This document shows positions 32,701-40,477 of a DNA stretch of 64,000 nucleotides, piece after piece. The notes under the pieces were generated by a model that saw only the letters and a list, made by a program, of their open reading frames with translations, was not told the origin of the DNA and did no database searches. Source of the DNA: Collinsella aerofaciens. GTDB lineage: Bacteria > Actinomycetota > Coriobacteriia > Coriobacteriales > Coriobacteriaceae. Position numbers and translations under genes: made by a program. Position 1 is the first letter of the stretch, and every line of letters starts with the position of its first letter. The DNA is taken from NCBI RefSeq assembly GCF_902364945.1, contig NZ_CABJFS010000008.1, positions 37,844 through 101,843 of the forward strand. The letters run 5' to 3'.

Positions 32701-35232
32701 ACGAGCCGTATAGGTATGCAGGACGGTCAGATCGACGTTTGCGGGAAGCTTATAGCTGGGGTCACGGCTTACGCGCACCTCGAGCGGAGCATCCTCGGTT
32801 CCCTTGTTTTCGTACCAGCCCAGGAAGCGATAGCCGTCGGGCAGCTTGCCGCCATCGGACAGGGGCGTACCGTCCGTGTTGCACACCTGTACCGTGTAGA
32901 CGCTAGTGCCGCCCCCGGCAGTCTTGACGTCGACTTTGGTTTTGCCCACGCCAACGCGCTGGCTCACATCATTGAGCGCGTCCTGCTCATTGCCCTCGAA
33001 CACAGTTATGATGTTCGACACGTAGTCGCTGTACACGGGATAGAAGTCGGCTGGACGGACAACAGTGATCTCGCTACCCGCAGGATAAAAAGCTCCCTGA
33101 TTTTTAACCTCGGCTAACTTATCCGAAGTGATGGCGGCATAGGCGCCGTTCATACCTTCCTCGCTGCTAGGCTGCGTGGTCCAGCCGATAAATGTCGCGG
33201 TAGCGGAAAGCCCCTCGCGGTCTTCGGGAGCCGCGGGCGTCAAACCCACGCCGTAGCGATACCAATCAGTGGACTTGTCGTGCGCGGCACCGGTTTTCCA
33301 ATCAAGCGTCTTGCCCTTAACGTTATAGAACAGCACCTGCGCCTCGTATGAAGCGATAAAGAGGTCGTTACCCTTGAAGCCGAATTTTTCATCGACGCCG
33401 CTTCCGTTGTTGGCGGTGTAGGTCGAAGCCTTATCGTGGTCCGTGTTCTCCTCGACGCGCTTGTCAGCAGCGACAGCAGCAGCATCGGTCTTGCCGTTAA
33501 ACCAGGCGTTATCGGCATCGATGCGGTTCACATTGACTCCGGACTCGTGGAACCAGCCCATAAAGCGGTAGCCGCCGTTCGCCTCGCTCAGCCCCGCGGG
33601 CTTTGCGGAGGTTTCCTGCCTGAACGTTACCGACGTATCGCCCTGGGCCAGGCCTTGGGCCGTTCCCGCCAGCACGGCGCTCACGGCAAAGGCGTACGGA
33701 TCCGAGGTCGCCTGGTCTTTGCCAAGTTTGGTCTTCTCGATTGTCGCGGTGCCCGCACCGGGAAAATCGATCGTCGCCTTAACGCTCTGGCCATGCACAG
33801 GAATATTCAGCTTGTAATCCATCGCCCACTCATTGAAGTGCGAGCCACCCAAGGCCCCGTTGTTAGCAGTCGAGCGCTTGGTGCCGGCACAAAAGTCGTA
33901 GTCGTGCTCTTCCCACAGCTCGCGCGTGGTGTAGCGCTCGTCATCCCATGGACCATAGCCATCACCCTTGGTGGTGTCATCGCCGCCAAACGAGGGGATT
34001 TTCTTTTTGGCAGGGTTGCCCTGGCTGTTGCCAGAAAGGCTCACGCTCGGCTTAAAGTAGCACTCGGTGACCGTGGCATCATCCTTGTTGGCACGCGCGG
34101 CAATGCCGCCCAGGTTCACATCGTTTTGAATGATGGGGATCACGGCGATGGGATTGTACTGACGCGAGCTCAAGTCACCCGCAAAATGGCTTCGAACGAG
34201 CTCGTTGCCCTTTTCGGTTAGAATACGACCCGCCAAGCCACCCGTCCACGCGCGCGTCACGGCGACGACGCCCACGTACGACGCGGCATAGCTGTAGCAC
34301 TGCGCCGTCGAGAAGCAGTCGATAATCTTGGCCTCGCCCGCCATGCAGCCCACAAAACCCGAGGCGTACACGTTGTTGCCGCCCAGGGCGCCAATGGCCA
34401 CGTCGTACTTATTGGTGACGTCGGTCATGCCCTTCTCGGCAATCGAGCCGTCGTCCTTACGCGTCGGCGTCACGCGACAGTACTCGATAGTCGAGTTCTT
34501 AACGTAGCCGGCAAACGCCGCCATATACAGACCCTCACCGCCGAGCGCCTGCACGCCCGAGGTCGTATTGTTGACGGCACGGCCGCCACGGACCTCGCAG
34601 TTGTAGAGGGTGCAGCCGTCGAGCTCGCCGGCGATGAGACCGCCCTCAAAGCCTGCGTTGGTAATGAGGTTGAGAGCATTGTTGGCGCAGGTCACGTGCA
34701 GCGTGCTCTCCATGACCATAACGTTTTCGAAACGCGTTTTGACGGCCTTGCCCACGATAATGCCACCGCGGAAGTCCGCCCACACGTTGGCGTCCTTGAC
34801 CAGGAAGTTTTTGATGGTGGCGCCGTTGGTCTCGGCAAAAAATCCCGTATCGCGCTCGGGGTCAAAAGCGTCTTTATCGTAGTTCAGGCCCTCAACGGCG
34901 TGGTTTTGACCATCGAACACGCCCTTAAACGGATGCTCCTTGTTGCCAAACGACAGATGCTTAACGGTGTCTGCAACGATGGTTTTCATGTCGTCGCTGT
35001 CGAGCTCAATGTCGTTATCGAGATAAACGTGCCAGCCGGACGTATCGCGCTCGCGCGACAGCGCCACACACGACAAAAAGTCAGCCTCGTTTTTGATGTG
35101 GAATTCGATTTTGGCCTCGGGCACATCCTCGGCATGCACCACCGTTGGCAGCGCCATAACGCAGCAAAGGGCAATCGCTGCGACGGCAACCAGCCTGCTA
35201 AGCATACCCCGGTTCATATTCTTGATCTTCAT
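29716..35232 (-). CDS. Giant secreted beta-helix protein (1838 aa) of the SipW operon
   Basis: Residues 1-34 form an ordinary signal peptide (RLVAVAAIALCCVMALPTVV, HAED). Residues ~35-480 contain GLUG-like beta-helix repeats (FEGGLIAGELDGCTLYNCEV; YASGFVGCMAGEAKIIDCFS). From ~490 to ~1570 come many bacterial-repeat (Flg_new/InlB B-repeat-like) units, recognisable by recurring YRFLGWYENKG, YKFLGWISTAE and YDFVGWSRDY blocks. The end (~1690-1838) is a Cna-B-like domain (LTIVKKTTDASAMGQTFRF; GTYTVEEDTAWAWRYEG). It has no LPxTG motif or C-terminal membrane helix, so it must be held by other proteins or released. It starts three bases after the upstream stop codon. Probably an adhesive, fibre-associated protein. 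Confidence 0.82.
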   Translation of the reverse strand: MKIKNMNRGMLSRLVAVAAIALCCVMALPTVVHAEDVPEAKIEFHIKNEADFLSCVALSRERDTSGWHVYLDNDIELDSDDMKTIVADTVKHLSFGNKEHPFKGVFDGQNHAVEGLNYDKDAFDPERDTGFFAETNGATIKNFLVKDANVWADFRGGIIVGKAVKTRFENVMVMESTLHVTCANNALNLITNAGFEGGLIAGELDGCTLYNCEVRGGRAVNNTTSGVQALGGEGLYMAAFAGYVKNSTIEYCRVTPTRKDDGSIAEKGMTDVTNKYDVAIGALGGNNVYASGFVGCMAGEAKIIDCFSTAQCYSYAASYVGVVAVTRAWTGGLAGRILTEKGNELVRSHFAGDLSSRQYNPIAVIPIIQNDVNLGGIAARANKDDATVTECYFKPSVSLSGNSQGNPAKKKIPSFGGDDTTKGDGYGPWDDERYTTRELWEEHDYDFCAGTKRSTANNGALGGSHFNEWAMDYKLNIPVHGQSVKATIDFPGAGTATIEKTKLGKDQATSDPYAFAVSAVLAGTAQGLAQGDTSVTFRQETSAKPAGLSEANGGYRFMGWFHESGVNVNRIDADNAWFNGKTDAAAVAADKRVEENTDHDKASTYTANNGSGVDEKFGFKGNDLFIASYEAQVLFYNVKGKTLDWKTGAAHDKSTDWYRYGVGLTPAAPEDREGLSATATFIGWTTQPSSEEGMNGAYAAITSDKLAEVKNQGAFYPAGSEITVVRPADFYPVYSDYVSNIITVFEGNEQDALNDVSQRVGVGKTKVDVKTAGGGTSVYTVQVCNTDGTPLSDGGKLPDGYRFLGWYENKGTEDAPLEVRVSRDPSYKLPANVDLTVLHTYTARFEYRVDYYVRAFTNSGLTDSKKLCSIWNKYKSPFEENVGATYVRENIIHWGAGTDASAHVLHDDKNPADKCTTALSDATQIVAPINAYSHNVRNDSGANTLKDMIADTDFPGAGKLSDEWKASSIKVQFTPAHDRYHFSFWTLERPDDGSWTYIKNPFSSFVETTEQYYVRAMVTTDVNFYDKSGNVKQAATRRYKSNLLQQKTAEGKDPTFLYCYPHLYKDRTVNTKPYDGKDGDVNPNLTLEASPTDADMAVPGYKFLGWISTAEVQKDSDVWKYIYDVTGDPYVTSDPDKAEPYLATDESKVTQWQDAYPVYVKYDVSYTTNLHRKGFDGTPGINVPRFDITPTLDVQQNGDVVARVSPDIATTVYADGTGGAYQLKKLEIELPDGTVKKLDPTGEGGNTYSYTVEPGKPYTFVAYYTPIAVVYHLNDTDIDGKLAQEGNTLGSLKDGMPLPTYNVGDIDAATNAYNAFVGWTETKPASGNGYVVWSDGLPMVNTNTVVNAPMELYPVYRASAVIVQSNIDANLDNPDSVRSLSRTDSGDQISLEVRATAEVVGKDGTKYDFVGWSRDYESDSKYTLMTEDDKYPLEGSEPFKGATYTAVYKVTPYKVRYHSVDGAVIFTATVDSGDERAQDGKPGFVYTVDVPKMDESGNPVYDNDGNPVMEQKSVAYDPDAHSKIVALLDEQAAANGDKRELFLEWRYVGADGTAKSWDEFKGEPVKGDMDLYPVTYRVVANDTSDPASPVTMTAQLKWLLDPAAANTVGDSADNAPFKVCFAKPFMGTQLTVTVTQASYGPGAEGVSAAEKPVNGKFVSLYSLGSGGGSFDLVNRLESKKTGEGEQGPGNAVFKFAQTHALTIVKKTTDASAMGQTFRFKVTRKASEGSPAETRMVEVKVSEQRDENGEVWYVGSVQFAAPAGTYTVEEDTAWAWRYEGELSTPGKAPGKSAELIISSASSAGDTVVTCVNTRANDKWVDGGSRARNVWKNGTLKKED

Positions 35233-35235
35233 AGG

Positions 35236-35883
35236 CTAGTTCGCCTCCGGCCAACCCACAACGTCAAGTACGTCGAGGGCGGTATCGCTTGTCTGCTGGT
35301 TTTTGGCCTGCACGGCCTGAACATCGATATCGAGCTTGAATGAGCCGCCGCGCGCGGCATCGTGGTAGTCGCCCACAAATCGCAGCGAGTCCATAAGGCT
35401 TTCCGTCATGGCGCCGGGGTCGAGCATGCCGCCACGCCCGGCCAATCCACGGTAGTAGTACCACCCATCGCCGCCGTCGATCCACGGGGACCCCTCGCCC
35501 GCGTCCACATGAAACGCAACGTTGCCCGAGGCATCCGCGCACGAGCCGTCGGGTGCCACTGACTTCATGCGCAGGCGCGCGCGAACGTACTCAGGCTGCG
35601 AGCCGACGTTCTCCACGCGCACAATGCGGCTGATGTCAGAACCCCCGGCTTTGGTGTCGGGATAGTCCCCGTGCTCGTTGGGCTCAAACGGAATCTCCTC
35701 GCCCTGCTCGTTTAGGGTGTATTCGCAGACTCGTACCTTCACGCTGCCAAACGATAGAACGTTGTTCGCCGGAACCATATCAACAGTAAAAGCCAGCGTG
35801 CCGCACAGGCACGCCAGGGCCAACAGCGCCATCGCGGCAAGCGCCAAGGTGCGTTTCTGATTGTCGGAAAGATTATTGAGCAT
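35236..35883 (-). CDS. Small secreted protein with SipW-dependent signal peptide (camelysin/TasA-like), B
   Basis: A 215-aa protein with an N-terminal helix (RTLALAAMALLALACLCGTL, then AFTVDMVPANNVLSFGSV) of SipW-cognate form and a beta-rich mature part (ISRIVRVENVGSQPEYVRAR; GWYYYRGLAGRGGMLDPGAM). The Y-x-R and WYYY blocks recall the sister protein at 29145. ATG at 35883 has only a weak ribosome site (CTGGCGA), unlike its neighbours, and a terminator-like hairpin lies just upstream, so it is probably made at lower level than the product at 35981. It is coupled to the giant gene three bases downstream. Confidence 0.76.
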   Translation of the reverse strand: MLNNLSDNQKRTLALAAMALLALACLCGTLAFTVDMVPANNVLSFGSVKVRVCEYTLNEQGEEIPFEPNEHGDYPDTKAGGSDISRIVRVENVGSQPEYVRARLRMKSVAPDGSCADASGNVAFHVDAGEGSPWIDGGDGWYYYRGLAGRGGMLDPGAMTESLMDSLRFVGDYHDAARGGSFKLDIDVQAVQAKNQQTSDTALDVLDVVGWPEAN

Positions 35884-35913
35884 TACGTTCGCCAGTCGTC
35901 GATAAAAAGGGGG

Positions 35914-35964
35914 ACCGAGATCCCGACCCGAAAATGGGGATGGGGAGCGGGCCGGGATCTCGGT
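35914..35964 (-). terminator. Intra-operon terminator/attenuator hairpin after the first SipW-dependent protein
   Basis: ACCGAGATCCCG and CGGGATCTCGGT form a perfect 12-bp stem with a 27-base G-rich loop. On the minus strand the stem is followed by CCCCCTTTTTATC, an intrinsic-terminator-like tail. It lies between the gene at 35981 and the rest of the operon, so it could give a strong transcript of sipW plus the first subunit and weaker read-through. Confidence 0.75.
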
Positions 35965-35980
35965 AGAGGGGGTGGGATTA

Positions 35981-36667
35981 CTACAGGTCCTTAGCCCAAT
36001 TCTTGGCAGCAGCCAAAGCAGACGCAGACGAACCCTCAGCGGTATTGTCTGCCGCGTAAATGAAGCAGTTGACATCCATCGTGGCAGAATTGGCGAAATC
36101 CTTTTGCTCGGTGTCCTTGGGCGTAGTCACCTGGCTGAACAGCTCGCCAGTCCACTTATCCTCATTCTTGCTGGCAATAAGCGGGGTAGCCTCGGTTCCT
36201 TCGCCAACATAAACGAAAAGGCCACCGAGATAATGAGTCGGCTCGCCCTCAACGGCGGTCGCATCAACGGCCTTCCAGCCAGAGTTAATGGTGAAGTAAG
36301 TCGTCTTGGAATGATCGGCCCCGGCAGACGCCGTCTTGTTGTTCACGAAGACGTACACATATGCATCCTCGGATCCCTTGCCGATACCGACATTAGGATT
36401 CTTGGGTACAGACACGCCAGGGGCGAGCTTAGAGTCCTTAACCCATTTGGTCTCGGTCAGGTTGCCGTTGACCTTATTGTTATCATCCGGAAGCGGCTGA
36501 TTCGGATGGTCGGGATCGGTAGTGGGCTTGTTGATGCCCGCAGTGGTGAAGTTGTTGGTCAGGCTCGACTGCGCCGTCAGCCAGGCGTAGGTACCCACGC
36601 CGGCAGCCAGCACCAACAGCAGCAGGGCGGCAATGATGCCGTAGCGCTTTTTCTTCTTGTTTTCCAT
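35981..36667 (-). CDS. Small secreted protein with SipW-dependent signal peptide, candidate major fibre subunit (A)
   Basis: A 228-aa protein with a basic start (MENKKKKRYG), hydrophobic core IIAALLLLVLAAGVGTYAWL and TAQSSLTNNFTTAGI after it: a textbook SipW-cognate signal, as in TasA/TapA and camelysin. The mature region (EDAYVYVFVNNKTASA; HYLGGLFVYVGEGTEATPL) is beta-rich and contains a single Cys near the C-terminus (MDVNCFIYAA). The ATG at 36667 has a strong AAAGGAAGAG site. It is the gene just after sipW and before the operon's hairpin, and so is best placed to be the abundant subunit. The family assignment is by signal and context, not by alignment. Confidence 0.8.
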   Translation of the reverse strand: MENKKKKRYGIIAALLLLVLAAGVGTYAWLTAQSSLTNNFTTAGINKPTTDPDHPNQPLPDDNNKVNGNLTETKWVKDSKLAPGVSVPKNPNVGIGKGSEDAYVYVFVNNKTASAGADHSKTTYFTINSGWKAVDATAVEGEPTHYLGGLFVYVGEGTEATPLIASKNEDKWTGELFSQVTTPKDTEQKDFANSATMDVNCFIYAADNTAEGSSASALAAAKNWAKDL

Positions 36668-36737
36668 CGTTCTCTTCCTTTCGAGAATCGTCTTCCCCGG
36701 CAACGGCCCCTACCGCCGCCGACGTTTTTCCCTGCCG

Positions 36738-37295
36738 CTATGAACGCCGCTCCCTCGCATGCACGCGGGTATGCTTGCCCGCAGGCTCGTCGGGAACCAT
36801 CCGATCGAGCACTATCGACGCCGTGATCAGCAGCGCCAGAACGGCCACCACAACAAGCAAACCGGGCATCGTCGTGCAATATGCGTTAACGAAGCCCAGG
36901 TAAGGGACACAAAAAGAAACGACACCGATCACGCGTGAAAAAGGCGTCTGCTCGGCGTCGTGCATGATGGTTCCATCTGCATTTTTGTTTGCGATTCCCT
37001 GCGTGCTAATCGTCTGCGCCACAGGGTCGATCTCGTACACCTGATGCGTCACCACGGCACCGTCCGATCGGTAAAAGGTTGCATTGTCGCCCACGGCAAT
37101 ATCCGCTGGCTCAACTTGGCGAACAAACACCATGGAGCCAACGGGAAGCTCGGGTTCCATAGAGCCAGAAAGAACAGCAAAGGGCGTGTATCCAAATGCG
37201 CGAGGCACAAAAGAAACAACGGCAAGGGCTATGACAAGCGCGAACGCCAAGCTACTCAAAAGTGCAATAAATCGTTTGAGTCTACGCGCAGCCAA
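36738..37295 (-). CDS. sipW: SipW-type signal peptidase I (S26B)
   Basis: A 185-aa membrane protease: TM helix about residues 9-30, nucleophile serine in VLSGSMEPELPVG (S45), general-base histidine in VVTHQVYEID (H84; S26B enzymes use Ser/His instead of Ser/Lys), and a C-terminal TM helix (LLVVVAVLALLITASIVLD). SipW-type peptidases process a special signal class, and three such substrates follow directly. The start is probably TTG at 37295, 13 bases after AAGGGGG; an ATG in another frame eight bases upstream opens only an eight-codon ORF. First gene of the operon running to 28444. Confidence 0.9.
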   Translation of the reverse strand: MAARRLKRFIALLSSLAFALVIALAVVSFVPRAFGYTPFAVLSGSMEPELPVGSMVFVRQVEPADIAVGDNATFYRSDGAVVTHQVYEIDPVAQTISTQGIANKNADGTIMHDAEQTPFSRVIGVVSFCVPYLGFVNAYCTTMPGLLVVVAVLALLITASIVLDRMVPDEPAGKHTRVHARERRS

Positions 37296-37692
37296 AGTGA
37301 TAATTCATCCCCCTTGAGGCCCTATTCGACCCATCCAAAGGTCAGCAAGTTTCAACAGGAACCGCAAGGCGCTTGAAAAGTGAGTTCGAAATAAGCCAAT
37401 TTGGAATCTTTTCCTAATAAAAACATAGCGATGTGCTACACATTTTTCAATGTTTTGTCGTTAAATGCTACTTATTTTGGCGTAAGTGGTCATTTATCCC
37501 CAAATTGGTCTGTTTTATCCAATATCTGTGACTAACCCCCTATGCAATTCGTCCATAGAGGGTTAAATATTTTGAAAAACCAAGATATCGTACCCCCCCC
37601 CCCACATTAAAAATAAACTGCTGGAAGTACCGTTTATTTTTAACCCTCTTTTTGCAGCTTTATGACAGCCCCATCTAATTCGCAGCCCATAA
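37296..37692. promoter_or_regulatory. AT-rich control region upstream of sipW with a C11 tract and inverted repeats
   Basis: No gene is evident. The region is clearly more AT-rich than its surroundings. It carries a run of eleven C at 37593-37603 (G11 on the coding strand of the sipW operon) and a perfect 12-bp inverted repeat TTAAAAATAAAC/GTTTATTTTTAA at 37608-37619 and 37632-37643. A CCCCTATG/CATAGAGGG pair lies around 37537-37563. A promoter for sipW is expected here but cannot be placed surely. Confidence 0.6.
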
Positions 37693-37880
37693 CCCTCTGA
37701 AAACCGTGTCCCAAAATTCGCTTGCGAAACGGGATGCGGTTTCCGCTTGTGGCCCCGTTGGGAAGCCACATCCCACTTCGGCCGTAAATTCCGGGTCGCG
37801 CTTTCCGCCAGACCCCTCAACCGGAAACCACATCCCATTCCAGAGGCAAATTCCGGGACTCAGCTTCCGCAACCCCGTGT
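37693..37880. repeat. Degenerate 62-bp tandem repeat, about 2.5 units
   Basis: TTCCGC recurs at exact 62-base spacing (37741, 37803, 37865). Units share GGAA-CCACATCCCA and AAATTCCGGG blocks; a partial unit precedes 37741. An open frame across it on the minus strand has no ribosome site and only repeats the unit, so I do not call a gene. Confidence 0.65.
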
Positions 37881-37887
37881 TAAGAAA

Positions 37888-37912
37888 AAAGCCTCGAGAA
37901 CTTCGAGGCTTT
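37888..37912 (-). terminator. Terminator of the flavodoxin-like gene
   Basis: AAAGCCTCGA and TCGAGGCTTT form a 10-bp stem with GAACT loop, followed on the minus strand by TTTCTTAAC. It lies about 43 bases after the stop codon at 37955. Confidence 0.88.
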
Positions 37913-37954
37913 CACATTTGTATTGTTTTGCACGAAGGACCGCGAACGGCGAAG

Positions 37955-38506
37955 CTACTCGCCCAGCACGGCCTTCTTTGCAGCTGCAGCCATGTTGTCC
38001 AAATCCTCCTTGGTGGGGTGATCCTTCGCGGCAACCCAGTTGTCGAGCAGCATCTTAAATCGGGCGTTTTCGGGATCTTGCTCGAGCATGGCCTCGTAGC
38101 GCTGCTTAACCGCGGGACCCATCTTGCCCTGGCACATCGCCCAGCCCGCAAGCTCGGCATCCTCGGCCAGATTGGAAGTTACGCGGTCGACAATCTGCTG
38201 GTAATAGCTCTGGTCGGCCCCAAAGCCGCAGGTGCCAAACAGGAACACGCGCTTGCCGTGCAAGGCGGAGAGCAACGCCGCCACCGAGGGCGTGCTGGCA
38301 CCCTTGTCGCACCAAAAACCGACAAGCACCGTATCGGCAGCGCAGGCACCCTCTGCCTCGTGCGCGACCTGCTCCGGATCTGCATCATCGCTCAGCGCGG
38401 CGGCATGGATAAACTCGACGCCTGCAGCCTGCAGGGCGCGCTTGATCGCCCCCGAAACCATCCTGGTATTACCGCTCTTGCTGTTAACCACCATAGAGCA
38501 TGTCAT
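37955..38506 (-). CDS. Flavodoxin-domain protein
   Basis: A 183-aa protein with a flavodoxin fold: first phosphate-binding loop VVNSKSGNTRMV, then DTVLVGFWCDKGASTPSVAA and VFLFGTCGFGADQSYYQQIV. The C-terminal ~60 residues are helical and charged (AVKQRYEAMLEQDPENARFK) beyond the usual fold. Such proteins bind FMN and act in electron transfer or as flavodoxin-like reductase partners. ATG at 38506 is preferred (ACGAGG ten bases upstream); GTG at 38512 is possible. Single gene behind the ABC exporter genes, separated by about 110 bases. Confidence 0.82.
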   Translation of the reverse strand: MTCSMVVNSKSGNTRMVSGAIKRALQAAGVEFIHAAALSDDADPEQVAHEAEGACAADTVLVGFWCDKGASTPSVAALLSALHGKRVFLFGTCGFGADQSYYQQIVDRVTSNLAEDAELAGWAMCQGKMGPAVKQRYEAMLEQDPENARFKMLLDNWVAAKDHPTKEDLDNMAAAAKKAVLGE

Positions 38507-38617
38507 AGTCACGTTGCCTCGTTTCCCCCGAAACTCGAGCCATTAATGCAATTTGTTAAAAGCATATCTTAGTACTAACGACGCAGATGTAAACCATCTG
38601 CCGCTAATCGGCAGCCC

Positions 38618-40477
38618 CTACTGGGCAAACTGGCTGCGGTAGAGCTCGGCGTAGAAGCCGCCTGCCGCTAGCAACTCGTCGTGCGTGCCGCGCTCGATAA
38701 TCTGGCCGTCGCGCATAACCAGAATGCAGTCGGCATTGCGGATCGTCGACAGGCGGTGCGCCACCACAAAGCTCGTGCGGCCAGCCATGAGCTCGTCGAA
38801 TGCCGCCTGCACCTGCAGCTCGGTACGCGTATCGATGCTCGACGTTGCCTCGTCCAGCAGCAGAATCGCCGGATCGGTGAGCATGACGCGCGCGATGCAC
38901 AGCAGCTGTTTTTGACCTTGGCTAAACGTGCCGCCGTCCTCGCCGATCACCGTATCGTAGCCGCCTGGCAGCTGCACGATAAACTTGTGCGCGTGCGCGC
39001 GCTTGGCGGCCTCGACAATCTGCTCGCGCGTGGCATCGGGGCAACCGTAGGCAATGTTTTCGGCCACCGTGCCCTCGAACAGCCAGGTGTCCTGCAGCAC
39101 CATGCCAAAGACGCGGCGCAGGCTCGCGCGCGTATAGTCACGCGAGGAGCGACCATCGACCGCGATGCGCCCAGCATCGATATCGTAAAAGCGCAGCAGC
39201 AGATTGATGAGCGTCGTCTTGCCACAGCCCGTGGGACCGACGAGGGCAAAGCGCGTACCGGGTTTGGCCTCGATGCAGATATCCTGCAGCAGCTTGCGGT
39301 CGGGCACATAGCTAAAGTCCACGTGTTCAAAGGTCACCTCGCCCTGCGGGGCGGCAAGTTCCACGGCATCCGCCGCATCGGGCTCCTGCTCGCGCGCATC
39401 GAGCAACGCAAACATGCGGCGCGCCGAGGCGTACGCGGTCTGGATCTGCGTAATGACGTTGGTGACCTCGTTGAACGGCTTGGTGTACTGGTTGGCATAG
39501 GACAGGAAAATCTGCACGCCGCCCACCGTAAGCGCCGCGGGCACGCCCGTGATCACGCCCACGCAGCCGATCACAGCGACCACGGCATAGATGATGTTAT
39601 TGATAAAGCGCGTGCCGGGGTTGGAGAGCGAACCCATAAACTGCGCGCGCTCGCCCGCGGTGTAGAGCTCAGCGTTGAGGGCATCGAAGCGCTGCTGGGC
39701 GTTGGGACCATAGGCAAAGGCGTCGACAAGCTTTTGCTCGCCTACGTACTCCTCGATATGACCACCGAGCTGCCCTTGAATACGCTGCTGTGCCGTAAAG
39801 CTTTTGTTGGAGAGCTTGGCAATAGCACCGGCTGCAAAAATGGAAAGCGGCGTGACGAGCACCACCACGAGCGTCATGGTCAGGTTGATGGAAAGCATAA
39901 ACGCAAGCGTGCCCACGATGGTAATGACACCGGTGAAAAGCTGCGTGAAGCCCTGCAGCAGACCGTCGCCCACCTGGTCGACGTCGTTGACCACGCGGCT
40001 CATAAGGTCGCCGTGGGCGTGGCTGTCGATAAAGCTGAGCGGCATGCGGCTGAGCTTATCGCTCGCCTCCACGCGCATGTCGCGCACCGTTTCGTAGGAC
40101 AGGCGGTTGACGCAATAGCCCTGCAGCCACTGGAAGGCCGCAGCACCTACGACGACAATCGCGAGCTTGGTAACGAGCGGCAGTAACGCATCAAAGTCCA
40201 CCTGGCCCGTCGCGACGATCAGGTCGATGCCCTCGCCGATGAGAATAGGTGTGTAGAGCTGCAAGATCACCGAGATGGCAGCGCTCACAAACGACGCCGT
40301 AAACGAAATGCGGTGTGGGCGAACATAGTCAAGCAGGCGGCGGGTCACCGCGCCCACGGGATAGCGCTCGGGGTCGCCGGGCTGGCGCGGACCGTCTCCC
40401 AGGTCGTTGAGGTTATCGTTACCGGACACGTTGGCCGTCATCGTGGCGACCGACCCGGAAGAAGTGTACGGATTCAT
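38618..40477 (-). CDS. ABC exporter half-transporter with canonical ATPase site (partner 2 of pair 1)
   Basis: A 619-aa type I exporter subunit: six membrane helices (about residues 50-350) then the nucleotide-binding domain with Walker A ALVGPTGCGKTT, signature FSQGQKQLL, Walker B ILLLDEATSSIDT (catalytic Glu present) and H-loop VVAHRLST. The altered signature (SQGQ) is the form found in the canonical-Walker partner of heterodimeric exporters such as LmrCD and TM287/288. Its ATG at 40477 follows directly after the TAA of its partner, with AAGGAGG eight bases upstream. Probably exports drugs, lipids or peptides. Confidence 0.92.
   Translation of the reverse strand: MNPYTSSGSVATMTANVSGNDNLNDLGDGPRQPGDPERYPVGAVTRRLLDYVRPHRISFTASFVSAAISVILQLYTPILIGEGIDLIVATGQVDFDALLPLVTKLAIVVVGAAAFQWLQGYCVNRLSYETVRDMRVEASDKLSRMPLSFIDSHAHGDLMSRVVNDVDQVGDGLLQGFTQLFTGVITIVGTLAFMLSINLTMTLVVVLVTPLSIFAAGAIAKLSNKSFTAQQRIQGQLGGHIEEYVGEQKLVDAFAYGPNAQQRFDALNAELYTAGERAQFMGSLSNPGTRFINNIIYAVVAVIGCVGVITGVPAALTVGGVQIFLSYANQYTKPFNEVTNVITQIQTAYASARRMFALLDAREQEPDAADAVELAAPQGEVTFEHVDFSYVPDRKLLQDICIEAKPGTRFALVGPTGCGKTTLINLLLRFYDIDAGRIAVDGRSSRDYTRASLRRVFGMVLQDTWLFEGTVAENIAYGCPDATREQIVEAAKRAHAHKFIVQLPGGYDTVIGEDGGTFSQGQKQLLCIARVMLTDPAILLLDEATSSIDTRTELQVQAAFDELMAGRTSFVVAHRLSTIRNADCILVMRDGQIIERGTHDELLAAGGFYAELYRSQFAQ

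Noticed and set aside
37563..37838. Minus-strand ORF of 91 codons upstream of sipW
   Set aside because: It lies across the 62-bp tandem repeat and the homopolymer, lacks a ribosome site, and its repeated peptide follows from the DNA repeat.
37741..37880. Possible CRISPR array
   Set aside because: Only 2.5 imperfect units, no identical short repeats with unique spacers, and no cas gene in the window.
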